A DNA stretch of 64,000 nucleotides from assembly GCA_017425245.1 (NCBI GenBank), contig JAFOOX010000027.1, positions 98,401 through 162,400 of the forward strand. Direction: 5' to 3'. Numbering within the stretch: the stretch's first letter is position 1; every line of letters starts with the position of its first letter. The position numbers were made by a program, and so were the translations under genes. The DNA comes from Gammaproteobacteria bacterium (GTDB lineage Bacteria; Pseudomonadota; Gammaproteobacteria; Enterobacterales; Neiellaceae). Below, in pieces: positions 9,571-19,559 of this stretch. Below the pieces are notes generated by a model, which saw only the letters and a list, made by a program, of their open reading frames with translations, had not been told where the DNA came from and made no database searches.

Positions 9571-10482
9571 TCAGGCGCTGACGTCCACCAGCTGGACCTC
9601 AATCCTGTCGTCGCTATCATCATCGTCAGCGGCCCAGTTAACCATCGGTAACGGTTCGCGATCAAAGGCGAGATCGCCATTATCACTGGGCATGCCGTTG
9701 GCCTTGAGGCTAGCAAAATCAAACAGCCTACGATCGGCCAAATGGGATGGCACCACATCGGTCAATGCCTTGAACATAGACTCGATACGACCAGGGAAAC
9801 GTCGATCCCAATCCTGCATCATCTGCTTGATCGCCTGACGTTGCAGGTTGGGCTGACTGCCGCACAGGTTGCAGGGGATGATCGGGAACTGGCGGGCATC
9901 GGCGTAACGTACGATATCTTTCTCACGGCAATAGGCGAGGGGGCGAATCACGACATGGTTGCCGTCGTCAGATACGAGCTTGGGTGGCATCGCCTTGAGT
10001 TTGCCGCCGTAGAACATGTTCAGAAACAGGGTGTGTAGCAGGTCGTCGCGATGATGGCCCAAGGCGATCTTGGTTGCGCCAAGCTCACGCGCGGTGCGGT
10101 AGAGAATACCGCGGCGCAACCGTGAACACAGGGAGCAGGTGGTTTTGCCTTCAGGGATCTTGTCCTTGACGATGCTGTAGGTATCTTCGTTGACGATCAG
10201 GTAGGGCACCTGAATGCTGTCCAGATACTCCGGCAATACCTGTTCAGGGAACCCGGGCTGCTTCTGATCCAGATTGACAGCAACCAGCTCGAAACTGATT
10301 GGTGCGGCTTGCTGCAGACTGCGCAGAATATCCAACATGGTGTAGCTGTCTTTGCCGCCGGACAGGCAGACCATCACCTTGTCGCCGTCTTCAATCATAT
10401 TGAAGTCAGCGATCGCCTGGCCGACTTCGCGGCGCAGCCGTTTCTGCAGTTTGTTGAAGTTGTATTGTGCCTTTGGTTTCAT
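9571..10482 (-). CDS. ttcA: tRNA 2-thiocytidine(32) synthetase TtcA
   Basis: A 303-residue PP-loop ATPase that thiolates cytidine 32 of certain tRNAs, using an iron-sulfur cluster. The PP-loop [10 protein letters not shown] is near residue 39. The paired cysteines CSLC and the later CNLCGSQ supply the cluster ligands. The start at 10482 (MKPKAQYNF) matches the family, and upstream in-frame codons do not. The C-terminal 50 residues are acidic and variable. The neighbours uspE and fnr keep the E. coli order. A GC-rich hairpin (10487-10519) covers its ribosome site. Confidence 0.95.
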   Translation of the reverse strand: MKPKAQYNFNKLQKRLRREVGQAIADFNMIEDGDKVMVCLSGGKDSYTMLDILRSLQQAAPISFELVAVNLDQKQPGFPEQVLPEYLDSIQVPYLIVNEDTYSIVKDKIPEGKTTCSLCSRLRRGILYRTARELGATKIALGHHRDDLLHTLFLNMFYGGKLKAMPPKLVSDDGNHVVIRPLAYCREKDIVRYADARQFPIIPCNLCGSQPNLQRQAIKQMMQDWDRRFPGRIESMFKALTDVVPSHLADRRLFDFASLKANGMPSDNGDLAFDREPLPMVNWAADDDDSDDRIEVQLVDVSA

Positions 10483-10486
10483 CAGC

Positions 10487-10519
10487 GCCGCCCCTGCGTC
10501 AAGCCCCCTGCGGGGCGGC
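10487..10519 (-). other. Hairpin covering the ttcA ribosome-binding site
   Basis: An 8-bp perfect inverted repeat (GCCGCCCC / GGGGCGGC) lies in the uspE-ttcA spacer. On the minus strand its second arm contains the purine-rich stretch just before the ttcA ATG. Folding of the RNA could therefore hide the ribosome site, or the hairpin could partly terminate uspE transcripts. The pairing is seen directly; any function is inferred. Confidence 0.4.
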
Positions 10520-10553
10520 GTATTATACCTGCAGCTCAAACCATCACCAGTGG

Positions 10554-11498
10554 CTAGAAGTCGTCATCTTCGGGTTGGATTGGGCAGACAAATCCGGCCG
10601 GTTTAAGGGTCAACACATCACAGTCAAGACGGTCGATGATGTGCTCGGCGGTGTTACCAATGAGTGCCGCCGTCAGGCCGGTCCGTCCTACTGAACCCAG
10701 CACTACCAGTTGCGCATCAAGTTCATCGGCGACCCGTGGAATGGCGTCTTCCGGCAGCCCCTCAACCACGTGGCACTGGCCAGCCGGGATCGCATAACGG
10801 GCGGCGTGCTTGGCCATCTCCTGGACGTGATAGTCGCGTACTGCTTCTCCGTAACCGGCTGGATCAAAGTCGGGGATCTCAATCGCGATGTTGATGGGGG
10901 TGCCTGGATAGGCGTTGACCAAGTGGACATGGGCATCGGTTAACCCTGCCAGTTTGAGGGCTGACTCCGTAATGCGATGGTTGAGTGACAGATGGGCTTC
11001 GTCTTCGGTGCCCGCATTAACGGCGGCGATGATGTGGCCATCGCCGCGCCACTCATGCTCCTTGACCAGTAGTACCGGCACGGCCGACTTGCGGATCAAA
11101 TGCCAATCTGTGGGGGTGAAGATCACGGCCTTGAGCTTGTCATGGGTGTGAGTCGATTTAACGATTAGGTCATGCTCATGGGTGACGACTTCACGCAGGA
11201 TCGCCTCATAGGGACGGTTATGCCACAGCGCTTTCACGTCCAGCTGAACCAGTCCGTCGTGATAGGGGGCGATAAGGCCTTCCATCCATTCATGGCGCTG
11301 CTGGATCACGCCACGGCGCATCGCTTCGCGTTCCTCGGCGGACAGCATGGTGGTCATCTCGTAGGAGAAGTCGTAGATCGACAGGAAAACCTTGACCTTG
11401 GCTCCTGTTTGACGGGCAAACACCATCGCACGAGCGATCGCAGGCTGCTCTTCACGCGAAGGGTCAAGCACCACCAGAATCGATTTGACGTTTTCCAT
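10554..11498 (-). CDS. uspE: Universal stress protein UspE
   Basis: A 314-residue tandem Usp-domain protein. The first domain starts with [19 protein letters not shown]. The second ends with the nucleotide-type motif [20 protein letters not shown], the GX2GX9GS/T-like loop. The length and the segment [13 protein letters not shown] match E. coli UspE. The protein is cytoplasmic and linked to stress survival, motility and adhesion in E. coli. It sits between fnr and ttcA in the conserved order. Confidence 0.94.
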   Translation of the reverse strand: MENVKSILVVLDPSREEQPAIARAMVFARQTGAKVKVFLSIYDFSYEMTTMLSAEEREAMRRGVIQQRHEWMEGLIAPYHDGLVQLDVKALWHNRPYEAILREVVTHEHDLIVKSTHTHDKLKAVIFTPTDWHLIRKSAVPVLLVKEHEWRGDGHIIAAVNAGTEDEAHLSLNHRITESALKLAGLTDAHVHLVNAYPGTPINIAIEIPDFDPAGYGEAVRDYHVQEMAKHAARYAIPAGQCHVVEGLPEDAIPRVADELDAQLVVLGSVGRTGLTAALIGNTAEHIIDRLDCDVLTLKPAGFVCPIQPEDDDF

Positions 11499-11592
11499 GA
11501 GGGCAACTCCTTGAGCGGATTGGCTACTTCAAGAATAGCCTAGCTCCCCGCAGGTGCCCCGGATTTGACTTCAGTCACTGAACCACAACAGA

Positions 11593-11614
11593 AACGGGGC
11601 CCTTTGGCCCCGTT
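11593..11614 (-). terminator. Terminator downstream of fnr
   Basis: A perfect 9-bp stem (AACGGGGCC / GGCCCCGTT) with a 4-base loop lies 25 bases after the fnr stop, within the fnr-uspE spacer. T-rich flanks occur on both sides (TTGTTTTG on the plus strand and TTTCTGTTG on the minus strand). It therefore probably ends fnr transcription. Confidence 0.65.
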
Positions 11615-11638
11615 GTTTTGTCAATCCGTCGTGACAGT

Positions 11639-12397
11639 TCAGAGGGCGCGAGTCGCGCCCGCCAGATCTTCCAACTGCTTCATGTCACTGACGGTGATGT
11701 ACTTGCCTTTAACCTCAATCATGCCGCTCTTCTGGAACCGGCCAAGCAGGCGACTGATGGTCTCTACCGTCAAGCCTAGATAGTTACCGATATCGCCACG
11801 GGTCATTGACAAGCGGAACTCGCGTGGCGAGAAGCCACGCTCACCAAAACGGGATGACAGGCTGTAAATGAAAGCGGCCAAACGCTCCTCGGCCGATTTT
11901 TTTGACAGCAGCACGATCATCTCCTGATCACCCACAATTTCGTTGCTCATCAGGCGCATCACCTGCTGACGCAGCTTGGGCATCTTACCGGTGAGCACGT
12001 CCAGATTTTCGAAAGGAATTTCGCACACCATTGAAGTTTCCAAGGCCTGCGCAAAGCTCTGGTGATTACCACTGCCAACTGCATCGAAACCCACCAGATC
12101 CCCGGCAAGATGGAAGCCGGTGATCTGCTCTTCACCCTGCTCGGTGATGGTGTAGCTCTTGATGGTGCCGGCACGGATCGCGAATAGCGATTTCAGCGGC
12201 TCGCCCGCCTTGAAGAGTTCATCACCCTTATGAATAGGGCGCTTGCGCTCAATGATCTCGTCAAGCTGATCCAGCTCGGCCTCATTGAGGGTGTAGGGAA
12301 TACACAGCTGGCTGATACTGCAGTTTTGGCAGTGAATGGCGCAGGCGCCGTTCATTACGCGCTTGCCAGAAGTTCCCGCGGCATTGTCATAACCCAT
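11639..12397 (-). CDS. fnr: Oxygen-sensing transcription regulator FNR
   Basis: A 252-residue CRP/FNR-family regulator. The N-terminal cysteines [14 protein letters not shown] match the E. coli FNR ligands that, with the central Cys in MVCEIPF, hold the oxygen-labile [4Fe-4S] cluster. The C-terminal helix-turn-helix has the FNR recognition pattern in [15 protein letters not shown]. It would switch genes between aerobic and anaerobic respiration as a dimer. It lies directly downstream of the cbb3 oxidase assembly genes, its usual position in several marine gammaproteobacteria. Confidence 0.97.
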   Translation of the reverse strand: MGYDNAAGTSGKRVMNGACAIHCQNCSISQLCIPYTLNEAELDQLDEIIERKRPIHKGDELFKAGEPLKSLFAIRAGTIKSYTITEQGEEQITGFHLAGDLVGFDAVGSGNHQSFAQALETSMVCEIPFENLDVLTGKMPKLRQQVMRLMSNEIVGDQEMIVLLSKKSAEERLAAFIYSLSSRFGERGFSPREFRLSMTRGDIGNYLGLTVETISRLLGRFQKSGMIEVKGKYITVSDMKQLEDLAGATRAL

Positions 12398-12472
12398 CGA
12401 ATATTGATCCGGAGCATGAATCCGGCGTTGATGATAACAACTTCCGTGGCGCGTTAAAACGTCGAAATCCGC

Positions 12473-13117
12473 TTAGCTGCCAATGATCAGCAGTAGCCCC
12501 ATAATCATCACCAGCAGCCCACTGAAGCGGCTCAGCTGCTGCCGCGGGACGCGTGTCAGTAGCGCCTCGCCGCCGACAGTTGCCAGCAGCAGCAACGGCA
12601 GGGTCGCCATGCCGAAGCTGGCCATCAGCAAGGCGCCATCCAGTGCTGACGGTTGGGCCAGCGCCCACAGCAGCACGCCATAGACCAGCCCACAGGGCAG
12701 CCAACCCCACAGCAGCCCGAACAGCAGCGCCTGAAACAGGGTGCGAGGCGGAAGGATCGGCTGCAGCGTTTGACTTAAGCGTTGCCACAGTGGTGACAGC
12801 CAGCGCTCCAGGTGGTGAAAGCCACGCCACCAGCCGGTGAGCTGAAAGCCGGTAATGATGATGAGGAGACCCAGCATCCAGCGCCACGCGGGGTGATCGA
12901 GGCGAATGTTGCCAATGGTGCTGAGGTTGCTGCTGGCTCCGGCCACCGCCGCGCCCGCAACCATATAGCTGACGATACGCCCCAGCTGGGCCATCAGTAG
13001 AAGCTTGGGGCTGCGCCCCAAGCGCATCGCCAGTACCAGCGGGCCGCACATCGCCAAACAATGGCCTCCACCCAGCAGTCCGGCCGTGACAGCCGCCAGG
13101 TACTCAGGCGCGATCAT
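12473..13117 (-). CDS. TauE/SafE-like membrane protein of the cbb3 assembly cluster
   Basis: A 214-residue membrane protein with about six hydrophobic segments. The first segment carries HCLAMCGPLV, and a later one carries LLWGWLPCGLVYG. This HCxxMCGP pattern marks the CcoS-linked sulfite exporter TauE/SafE-like family found beside ccoGHIS clusters, where a copper or haem assembly role is suspected but unproven. The ATG at 13117 overlaps the ccoS stop by 14 bases. Longer in-frame starts lie inside ccoS and are rejected. Confidence 0.82.
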   Translation of the reverse strand: MIAPEYLAAVTAGLLGGGHCLAMCGPLVLAMRLGRSPKLLLMAQLGRIVSYMVAGAAVAGASSNLSTIGNIRLDHPAWRWMLGLLIIITGFQLTGWWRGFHHLERWLSPLWQRLSQTLQPILPPRTLFQALLFGLLWGWLPCGLVYGVLLWALAQPSALDGALLMASFGMATLPLLLLATVGGEALLTRVPRQQLSRFSGLLVMIMGLLLIIGS

Positions 13118-13295
13118 CGGGTTTAGTCGGTTCCGCGTTCGTTTTACTCTGGGGACGAGCGTCGTCATAAAGTACTGAACGGCCATGGCGATCGAGATCG
13201 TCAAACTGGCCACGCCGCGCCGCCCAAATGAACAGGGCTACCGCAATGATGGAGAAGATCATCGCCACCGGAATCAGTACATAGATGATACTCAT
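13104..13295 (-). CDS. ccoS: cbb3 oxidase maturation protein CcoS
   Basis: A 63-residue single-pass membrane protein. The hydrophobic N-terminus IIYVLIPVAMIFSIIAVALF is followed by WAARRGQFDDLDRHG, the CcoS hallmark. It is needed for inserting cofactors into cbb3 oxidase in Rhodobacter. Its ATG overlaps the ccoI stop (ATGA), and its tail overlaps the next gene, so these genes are translationally coupled. Confidence 0.92.
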   Translation of the reverse strand: MSIIYVLIPVAMIFSIIAVALFIWAARRGQFDDLDRHGRSVLYDDARPQSKTNAEPTKPDDRA

Positions 13296-15679
13296 GAGAA
13301 GCGCAGTAACCTGGATGCGTTGACGACAACCACCACCGAGCTAAGCGACATGCCCAAGGCGGCGAACCAGGGGGTAATCAGCCCCGCAATTGCCAAAGGT
13401 ACCACGATCAGGTTGTAAAGCATCGCCCAGCCCAGATTCTGGTGGGCGATGCGGGTAGCTGCAGTGGCCATGCGCAACAGCAGCGGCAAACCGTCCAGCC
13501 GCTCAGATACCATCACCACATCGGCGCTCTGTTTGGCCAGATCGGTGCCGGCCCCCATGGCCACGGAGCAATCGGCCTGGGCCAAGGTTGGGGCGTCATT
13601 GATGCCATCGCCAACTGCCAGTACCCGCTCACCATTGGCTTGCAGGGCGGTGATCCGCGCCTGCTTCTGCTGAGGCGACAACCCCAATCCAACATGCTCA
13701 AGATCGAGTCCACTGAGCAGGCTGGCGGCACCGGCTCCAGGATCGCCACTGGCGACTTCAAGCACCAGGCCCCGGTTTTTGAGCAGCGCACAAACAGCAC
13801 CGGCATCATCGCGCAGCTGATCGGCAAACCACAAGTGAGCGAGGGGCTGGCCGTCAGCAAACAGCGTTACCGCGATGCGAGCACTTGGCTCAGCAGCCAT
13901 CGACAGACTGGCGCCAAACCAGTCTGGCCGCCCCAACGCATAGCCGATGCCATTGATGGTGCCGCTAACCCCCAGCCCCGGATGGTTAGTGCGATCACTG
14001 ACCTCTGGCAAACGGCAGCTATCATCGCGCAGGGCACGGGCCACCGGATGTTCAGAGTTTTGCTCCAAGGCCCGGGCGAGTTGCAGGATCTGTTGCTCAT
14101 CAATCAACGACAACGGCTTAACCTCATCCAGCTGCAAGCGGCCACGGGTGAGGGTGCCTGTTTTGTCGAACACCACCCGGCTGACTTGGGCCAGCGGCTC
14201 GAAGGCACTGCTACGCCGGATCAACACGCCAAACTGGCTCAAGCGGGCGATAGCACTGGATAATGCGGCCGGGGTGGCCAACGCCAAGGCACAGGGGCAG
14301 GTAGCCACCAGCAGGGCCAAGGCCACATCAAAAGCCCGATTGGCATCCAACCACAGGTACCATAGGACATAAGCAAAGGCGGTCAGCAGTAACTGGCCAA
14401 TGACAAAACGGCTGGCAATCCGGTCGGCCAAGGTCGCCCAGCGCGGCCGTTCCGCCAACGCCAGGGTTTGATGGCGAATGATATTGGCGAGCAGTGAATC
14501 ACCCCGTTGACGCACCACCAGCAACTGCAGTGGCGAGCCACCGTTGACGCTGCCGGCGTATACCAAGCTGCCCGGCCACTTGGCCACGGGCAGGCTTTCG
14601 CCAGTGAGCAGCGACTCATCGACATCGCCATTGCCAACTTCAACCCGGGCGTCGGCGGGAATCGCCTGGCCGGGAGCAACCAACACCCGATCACCCGTCT
14701 TGAGGGTGGCAACAGCCACCTCGGTCAGCTGCCCGTCATCATTTAACCGGCGGGCCATCAACGGCATGGAGCGACGCAGATTGCCGGTGTGCTCGCTGGC
14801 GCGGCGTCTCGCCCGATGTTCGAGCAGGCGGCCGATCAGCAGAAAGAACACGAACATGGTGACGGATTCAAAATAGACTTCGCCATAGCCCCTGACCGTG
14901 GCCAGGGTGCTGGCGCCAAATGCCAGTAACAGCGCCAGCGATACCGGCAGATCCATACCCGGCTTGCCGGCCAGCAGCCCACGTAGGGCCCCCAGATGAA
15001 AGGGCAGCGCCGCATAACCAACCACAGGCGCAGAAAAAACCAGGCTGACCCAGCGCAGATAGTGTTCAAAGTCCGCATCCATGTCGGCGAAGGTGCCGTA
15101 CCACAGCGATATGGCGGCCATCATCACCTGCATCGAGGCGATGGCAGCCACCGCCAGCTGGATCAATAGCGCCTGACTCTCACGCCGGTACTGTTTTTCC
15201 TCGGCCTCAGGCAGGAAAGGGATGGCGCGATAACCAAGCTGGCGCAGCAGGCGCAACAGGCTGCTCAGGGCGACCGTGGGCTGGTGCCAACGCAACACCA
15301 GCCGTTGCGCAGCAAGGTTGACCAACACGCGGGTCACTCCGGCCTGCTGACCAAGCAGGTGCTCAATCAGCCAAGCGCAGGCACTACAGCGTAACCCTTC
15401 AACCACCAGTTCGGCCTCACGCTCGTCACCATCGGCAACCACAAATTCCGCTTGAACGGCTTCGAGATCGACCGCCGTCAGATCGTCGTCTGCAGTTAAC
15501 GCAGTGGGCGACAGTTGTTCGCGGATCTGGTAAAACTGACCGAGGCCAGCGCCATCAATCATCAACGCTGCAGCACGACAACCTTCACAACACATGCGCT
15601 GTTGCTGGCCGCCGATTTCGGCACTGATGTCGACCCCGTCAGGGATCAGCTCACCACAGTGGAAGCAACTCAGGCTCAT
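13292..15679 (-). CDS. ccoI: Copper-transporting P1B-type ATPase CcoI (FixI)
   Basis: A 795-residue P-type ATPase that supplies copper for cbb3 oxidase. The N-terminus has a cysteine-rich metal-binding region (CFHC, CCEGC). A heavy-metal domain follows with CSACAWL, then the membrane core with CPCALALATP and the phosphorylation loop DKTGTLT. The nucleotide domain carries a conserved SEHP motif and the hinge VGDGINDAPTLAQAD. The start at 15679 gives a four-base overlap with ccoH. It belongs to the ccoNOQP-ccoHIS run. Confidence 0.95.
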   Translation of the reverse strand: MSLSCFHCGELIPDGVDISAEIGGQQQRMCCEGCRAAALMIDGAGLGQFYQIREQLSPTALTADDDLTAVDLEAVQAEFVVADGDEREAELVVEGLRCSACAWLIEHLLGQQAGVTRVLVNLAAQRLVLRWHQPTVALSSLLRLLRQLGYRAIPFLPEAEEKQYRRESQALLIQLAVAAIASMQVMMAAISLWYGTFADMDADFEHYLRWVSLVFSAPVVGYAALPFHLGALRGLLAGKPGMDLPVSLALLLAFGASTLATVRGYGEVYFESVTMFVFFLLIGRLLEHRARRRASEHTGNLRRSMPLMARRLNDDGQLTEVAVATLKTGDRVLVAPGQAIPADARVEVGNGDVDESLLTGESLPVAKWPGSLVYAGSVNGGSPLQLLVVRQRGDSLLANIIRHQTLALAERPRWATLADRIASRFVIGQLLLTAFAYVLWYLWLDANRAFDVALALLVATCPCALALATPAALSSAIARLSQFGVLIRRSSAFEPLAQVSRVVFDKTGTLTRGRLQLDEVKPLSLIDEQQILQLARALEQNSEHPVARALRDDSCRLPEVSDRTNHPGLGVSGTINGIGYALGRPDWFGASLSMAAEPSARIAVTLFADGQPLAHLWFADQLRDDAGAVCALLKNRGLVLEVASGDPGAGAASLLSGLDLEHVGLGLSPQQKQARITALQANGERVLAVGDGINDAPTLAQADCSVAMGAGTDLAKQSADVVMVSERLDGLPLLLRMATAATRIAHQNLGWAMLYNLIVVPLAIAGLITPWFAALGMSLSSVVVVVNASRLLRFS

Positions 15680-16161
15680 CGGGCAATCAGGTTGATCGGC
15701 ATGGTACGGGGCAAAGAGAATTGGTCCTGCAGCAGCCACTCACCATCCATGGCTTCAATGGCGATGCGCCATTGACCACTCAATGGAGTGGTCAATGCCC
15801 CACGCAACGCACCGCTGGCATCGGCGGTGATTACCAGATGCTGGTCATGGTCAGCCAAGGTTGGATGATATAGGTGCACACGCGCCGCATTAACAGCGGC
15901 ACTGCTAGGCTGCTGGCGAACGACCAGACTGTCATTGTCGATAGTTAGTGCAAAGGCTAACCCCATCGCTGCCGCGCGCTCCTGTCGGACCAGCGACTGA
16001 TTGATCGCTTTCCCTTTCTTGTAGTAATCATCAACTACCATGTCGTTGTGGCCACTGGTAGCAATTATCACCAGACTAAGGCCAGAAACCACACCAACCA
16101 GTGGAATGGCAATCACGAACCACACCCAGAACTGTTTAAACCAAGGCAAAGCAGTAGTCAT
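15676..16161 (-). CDS. ccoH: cbb3 oxidase assembly protein CcoH (FixH)
   Basis: A 161-residue protein with one N-terminal membrane helix after PWFKQFWVWFV and a periplasmic FixH domain. The segment NDMVVDDYYKKGKAINQ is the family signature. It helps assemble the cbb3 oxidase complex. Its stop overlaps the ccoI start by four bases, while 100 bases and a terminator separate it from ccoP upstream. Confidence 0.9.
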   Translation of the reverse strand: MTTALPWFKQFWVWFVIAIPLVGVVSGLSLVIIATSGHNDMVVDDYYKKGKAINQSLVRQERAAAMGLAFALTIDNDSLVVRQQPSSAAVNAARVHLYHPTLADHDQHLVITADASGALRGALTTPLSGQWRIAIEAMDGEWLLQDQFSLPRTMPINLIAR

Positions 16162-16213
16162 CAGGGATCACCAACGTCAAGAGCCGCAGCGATACTCTGC
16201 CGCTGGCTGAGTC

Positions 16214-16243
16214 CAAAAACAATTGGGGCCGCAAGGCGGCCCC
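16214..16243 (-). terminator. Terminator after ccoP
   Basis: A perfect 8-bp stem (GGGGCCGC / GCGGCCCC, loop AAG) at 16225-16243 is followed on the minus strand by AATTGTTTTTGG. It lies 20 bases beyond the ccoP stop, so it should end or attenuate the structural ccoNOQP transcript before ccoH. Confidence 0.72.
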
Positions 16244-16263
16244 GTAGGTTTTAGCCCGCGGCC

Positions 16264-17250
16264 TTAGTTAACAGGTTGATTAGACAAGCTGTAAACGTAA
16301 GCCGTGAGCAGATGGATTTTGTCGTCGCCGAGAATCTGCTGCCATGCTGGCATCACTCCGGCAAGACCGTGGCGCAAGGTTGCTTCCACAGCGCGACGCG
16401 AACCGCCATAAAGCCAGATGTCGTCTGTCAGGTTAGGGGCACCAATCGCCTGTTGGGCCGGGTCGGTGAAACTGAGCACGCTACCCTTGCCCTCGGCGCC
16501 GTGGCAGGCGGCACATAAAGCGTACTGAGCTTTACCGGCGGCCGCTTCAGTGGCATCAACCTTACGGCCAGACAGGCTGAGCACATAGGCCGCCATGTTC
16601 TTGATACCCTCATCGCCCAGTGCGGCCTCCCAGCCTGGCATCGCAGCGATGCGACCTTTGACCAAGGTTTCCTTAATCGCCGCCGCCGAACCACCATACA
16701 ACCAATCGTTATCGGTCAGGTTGGGAAAACCAACCCCGCCGCGGGCATCGGCACCATGACATTGCGCACAGTTTTGCAGGAACAGACGGCGCCCAATCTG
16801 AACTGCTACTGGATCACGGGCAATATCTTCAACTGGACGATCACGAAACTTGGCAAAGACCGGTTCAGTGATCTCCTTACCACGGGCGATTTCGCGCTCG
16901 TACTGCACACGCTCACCGTTCTGCTCTGCTAGCGCTTTAGCCTTTTCGATATCCTCCAGTGAGCGCACGTCCAGATGAGCACTCTTCCATTTAAAGAGGC
17001 CCGGATAGTTACCCAAGCCGGGGTAAGCCACCAGATATCCCAAGCCAAAGATGATCATGGCGATGAACATGTAGGTCCACCAGGCAGGCAACGGGTTGTT
17101 GAGCTCTTCGATACCGTCGAAGTTGTGGCCCATGCTCTTGCCTTCCTCGACCCCCATCTTGTCGGTCCAGCACCACCACAGCAGGTAGGCACAACCAAAG
17201 ATGGTGAAGAGCGAGATAACAGTGACGAAAATGGATAATCCGGTGCTCAT
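16264..17250 (-). CDS. ccoP: cbb3 oxidase dihaem subunit CcoP
   Basis: A 328-residue dihaem cytochrome c subunit. Two membrane helices at the N-terminus are followed by two c-type haem motifs, CAQCHG and CAACHG, in periplasmic cytochrome domains. It passes electrons from soluble cytochrome c to CcoO and CcoN. The two haem domains look like an internal duplication: each contains a similar LTD-WLYGGS stretch. The start codon overlaps the ccoQ stop. Confidence 0.96.
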   Translation of the reverse strand: MSTGLSIFVTVISLFTIFGCAYLLWWCWTDKMGVEEGKSMGHNFDGIEELNNPLPAWWTYMFIAMIIFGLGYLVAYPGLGNYPGLFKWKSAHLDVRSLEDIEKAKALAEQNGERVQYEREIARGKEITEPVFAKFRDRPVEDIARDPVAVQIGRRLFLQNCAQCHGADARGGVGFPNLTDNDWLYGGSAAAIKETLVKGRIAAMPGWEAALGDEGIKNMAAYVLSLSGRKVDATEAAAGKAQYALCAACHGAEGKGSVLSFTDPAQQAIGAPNLTDDIWLYGGSRRAVEATLRHGLAGVMPAWQQILGDDKIHLLTAYVYSLSNQPVN

Positions 17251-17423
17251 TGTTTTGGCTCCTGCGAGCGCGGCGTTTTGGCGCCAGGCTCGTCATCAAA
17301 AATGCTGTTGGCCGCCTGGTCGAAGCGCGACTGCTGGCGCTTGCCATAGGCCCACCACACGACGCCGATAAACAGCACCAGTAGCAGGGCGGTCATTACG
17401 CCACGCAGCGTTTGGTAATCCAT
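17247..17423 (-). CDS. ccoQ: cbb3 oxidase small subunit CcoQ
   Basis: A 58-residue protein found by reading the gap between ccoO and ccoP. It starts MDYQTLRGVMTALLLVLFIG, has a single membrane helix, and continues with WWAYGKRQQSRFDQAAN and a polar tail. This is the typical FixQ/CcoQ layout, which stabilises CcoP in the complex. Its stop overlaps the ccoP start by two bases. It is short enough to be missed by common ORF cut-offs. Confidence 0.9.
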   Translation of the reverse strand: MDYQTLRGVMTALLLVLFIGVVWWAYGKRQQSRFDQAANSIFDDEPGAKTPRSQEPKQ

Positions 17424-17435
17424 CGCTCAGGCCTC

Positions 17436-18047
17436 TTATTTCAGCGCAGTGCCAAGCACCTGAAGGTAGGCAATGAGCGCCTCCATTTCGGTCTTGCCAA
17501 TCACGGTTGCCACATCAGCCTTCAACTCGTCATCGGAGCCATAAGGAACACCGAAGGAATCACGAAACACCTGCAGCTTTTTCAGGGTTAGCTCACCGTC
17601 CAGCGTATTCTTGTCGAGCCATGGGTATCCAGGCATGTTCGATTCTGGTACCACATCACGCGGATTGAGCAGATGACGGCGATGCCACTCATCTGAGTAA
17701 CGGCCGCCGACACGAGCCAGATCGGGGCCGGTACGCTTGGATCCCCACAGGAAGGGGTGCTCCCAAACCGATTCACCCGCTACTGAATAATGGCCATAGC
17801 GTTCGGTTTCGGCGCGGAAGGGACGGATCATCTGGCTGTGACAACCGCTACAGCCCTCACGAATATAGATATCCCGACCTTCCATCTGCAGCGCTGTGTA
17901 GGGTTTTAGGCCTTTGACCGGTTCGGTAGTTTCCCGCTGAAAGAACAGCGGCACGATCTCGACCAGCCCCCCCAGGCTGATGGCAAATACCATCAGGATG
18001 GCCATCAAGCCGACATTTTTCTCAACGAGTTCATGATTCAACTTCAT
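17436..18047 (-). CDS. ccoO: cbb3 oxidase monohaem subunit CcoO
   Basis: A 203-residue monohaem cytochrome c subunit. One N-terminal membrane helix is followed by the haem motif CSGCH in [19 protein letters not shown], a hallmark of CcoO. The axial Met is probably in [10 protein letters not shown]. It takes electrons from CcoP to the CcoN active site. It lies 12 bases after ccoN in the operon. Confidence 0.96.
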   Translation of the reverse strand: MKLNHELVEKNVGLMAILMVFAISLGGLVEIVPLFFQRETTEPVKGLKPYTALQMEGRDIYIREGCSGCHSQMIRPFRAETERYGHYSVAGESVWEHPFLWGSKRTGPDLARVGGRYSDEWHRRHLLNPRDVVPESNMPGYPWLDKNTLDGELTLKKLQVFRDSFGVPYGSDDELKADVATVIGKTEMEALIAYLQVLGTALK

Positions 18048-18059
18048 TGTTCTAACACC

Positions 18060-19499
18060 TTATGCCGGTTGTGCTTCGGCACGCAGCTCGCCCTTGGGGG
18101 CAGAGATGGTGCGCCAGGCGTTGTATGCCATCAGCAACATGCCGGAGAGGAAGAAGCAGCCACCAACGAAACGCAGGAAGTAGAAGTCGTAGGACGCCTG
18201 TAGCGACTGAACAAAGTTGTAGGTCAGGGTGCCGTCATCATTGACCGCACGCCACATCAACCCCTGCATCACACCGCTGATCCACATGGCCACGATGTAG
18301 AGCACCACACCGATGGTGGCCAGCCAGAAGTGGACGTTGATAAGCTGAGTGCTGTACATCCGTTCCTGATCGAACAGCTTGGGCAGCATGTGGTAAAGGG
18401 CGCCAATCGAAACCATCGCCACCCAGCCAAGAGCGCCGGAGTGAACGTGGCCGATGGTCCAATCGGTGTAGTGGGAGAGGGCATTCACGGTCTTGATCGC
18501 CATCATCGGACCCTCAAAGGTCGACATGCCATAGAACGACAACGAAACGATGAGGAAGCGCAGAATCGGATCGGTGCGCAGCTTATGCCAGGCACCCGAC
18601 AGGGTCATGATGCCGTTGATCATGCCGCCCCAGCTCGGCACGAACAGGATCAGCGACATCACCATCCCCAGCGACTGGGCCCAGTCCGGCAGCGCGGTGT
18701 AATGCAGATGGTGCGGACCAGCCCAGATATAGAGCGAGATCAGCGCCCAAAAGTGGACAATCGACAGGCGATAGGAGAACACCGGGCGCTCAGCCTGCTT
18801 GGGCACGAAGTAATACATCATGCCAAGGAAGCCGGCGGTGAGCAGGAAGCCGACCGCGTTGTGGCCATACCACCACTGCACCATGGCATCGACGGCACCG
18901 GCGTAGATCGAATAGGACTTCCACAGGCTGACCGGTATCGCCATGCTGTTAACGATGTGCAGCACCGCCACGGTAATGATGAAGGCCCCGAAGAACCAGT
19001 TGGCGACATAGATATGGGAGGTAGTACGTTTGACCAAAGTGCCGAAAAAGACCACAGCGTAAGCCACCCACACCAGCGTGATCAGGATGTCAATCGGCCA
19101 CTCCAGCTCGGCGTACTCCTTGGATGAGGTCAACCCCAGCGGCAGTGTGATGGCCGCTGCGACGATGACCGCCTGCCAGCCCCAGAACACAAAGCTGGCC
19201 AGCCAGCCGCAGAACAGCCGCGTCTGGCAGGTACGCTGCACGATGTAAAATGAGGTGGCCATCAAGGCACTGGTACCAAAGGCGAAGATCACCGCGTTGG
19301 TGTGCAGCGGGCGCAAACGGCTGTAGGTCAGCCACGGAATGTCGAAGTTGAGCACCGGCCATTTGAGCTGGGCAGCAATCAGAACACCGACGGCCATGCC
19401 GACGATACCCCAGATCACGGCCATCACGCTAAACTGCCGGACAACCGTATAGTTGTACTCCGGCGCTGAAGTTGCTTGGGTCATGGTATGTTTCGCCAT
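18060..19499 (-). CDS. ccoN: cbb3 oxidase catalytic subunit CcoN
   Basis: The 479-residue catalytic subunit of the high-affinity cbb3 cytochrome c oxidase, a haem-copper oxidase with about 12 membrane helices. Haem and copper His ligands are visible in [29 protein letters not shown] and [11 protein letters not shown]. It reduces oxygen to water and pumps protons at low oxygen. It is the first gene of ccoNOQP. A second in-frame Met five codons in is an alternative start. I saw no consensus FNR box in the short upstream gap. Confidence 0.97.
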   Translation of the reverse strand: MAKHTMTQATSAPEYNYTVVRQFSVMAVIWGIVGMAVGVLIAAQLKWPVLNFDIPWLTYSRLRPLHTNAVIFAFGTSALMATSFYIVQRTCQTRLFCGWLASFVFWGWQAVIVAAAITLPLGLTSSKEYAELEWPIDILITLVWVAYAVVFFGTLVKRTTSHIYVANWFFGAFIITVAVLHIVNSMAIPVSLWKSYSIYAGAVDAMVQWWYGHNAVGFLLTAGFLGMMYYFVPKQAERPVFSYRLSIVHFWALISLYIWAGPHHLHYTALPDWAQSLGMVMSLILFVPSWGGMINGIMTLSGAWHKLRTDPILRFLIVSLSFYGMSTFEGPMMAIKTVNALSHYTDWTIGHVHSGALGWVAMVSIGALYHMLPKLFDQERMYSTQLINVHFWLATIGVVLYIVAMWISGVMQGLMWRAVNDDGTLTYNFVQSLQASYDFYFLRFVGGCFFLSGMLLMAYNAWRTISAPKGELRAEAQPA

Positions 19500-19559
19500 T
19501 GCCTGTTTACCAACAAAACAACCGCACGGTATGCACCGGGCGGAAAAGCCTGAAAGAGT

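Noticed and set aside
11574..11587. FNR-box-like TTGAC-N4-GTCAC upstream of uspE
   Set aside because: It has three mismatches to TTGAT-N4-ATCAA, and its position does not fit the usual -41.5 relative to a plausible -10 element.
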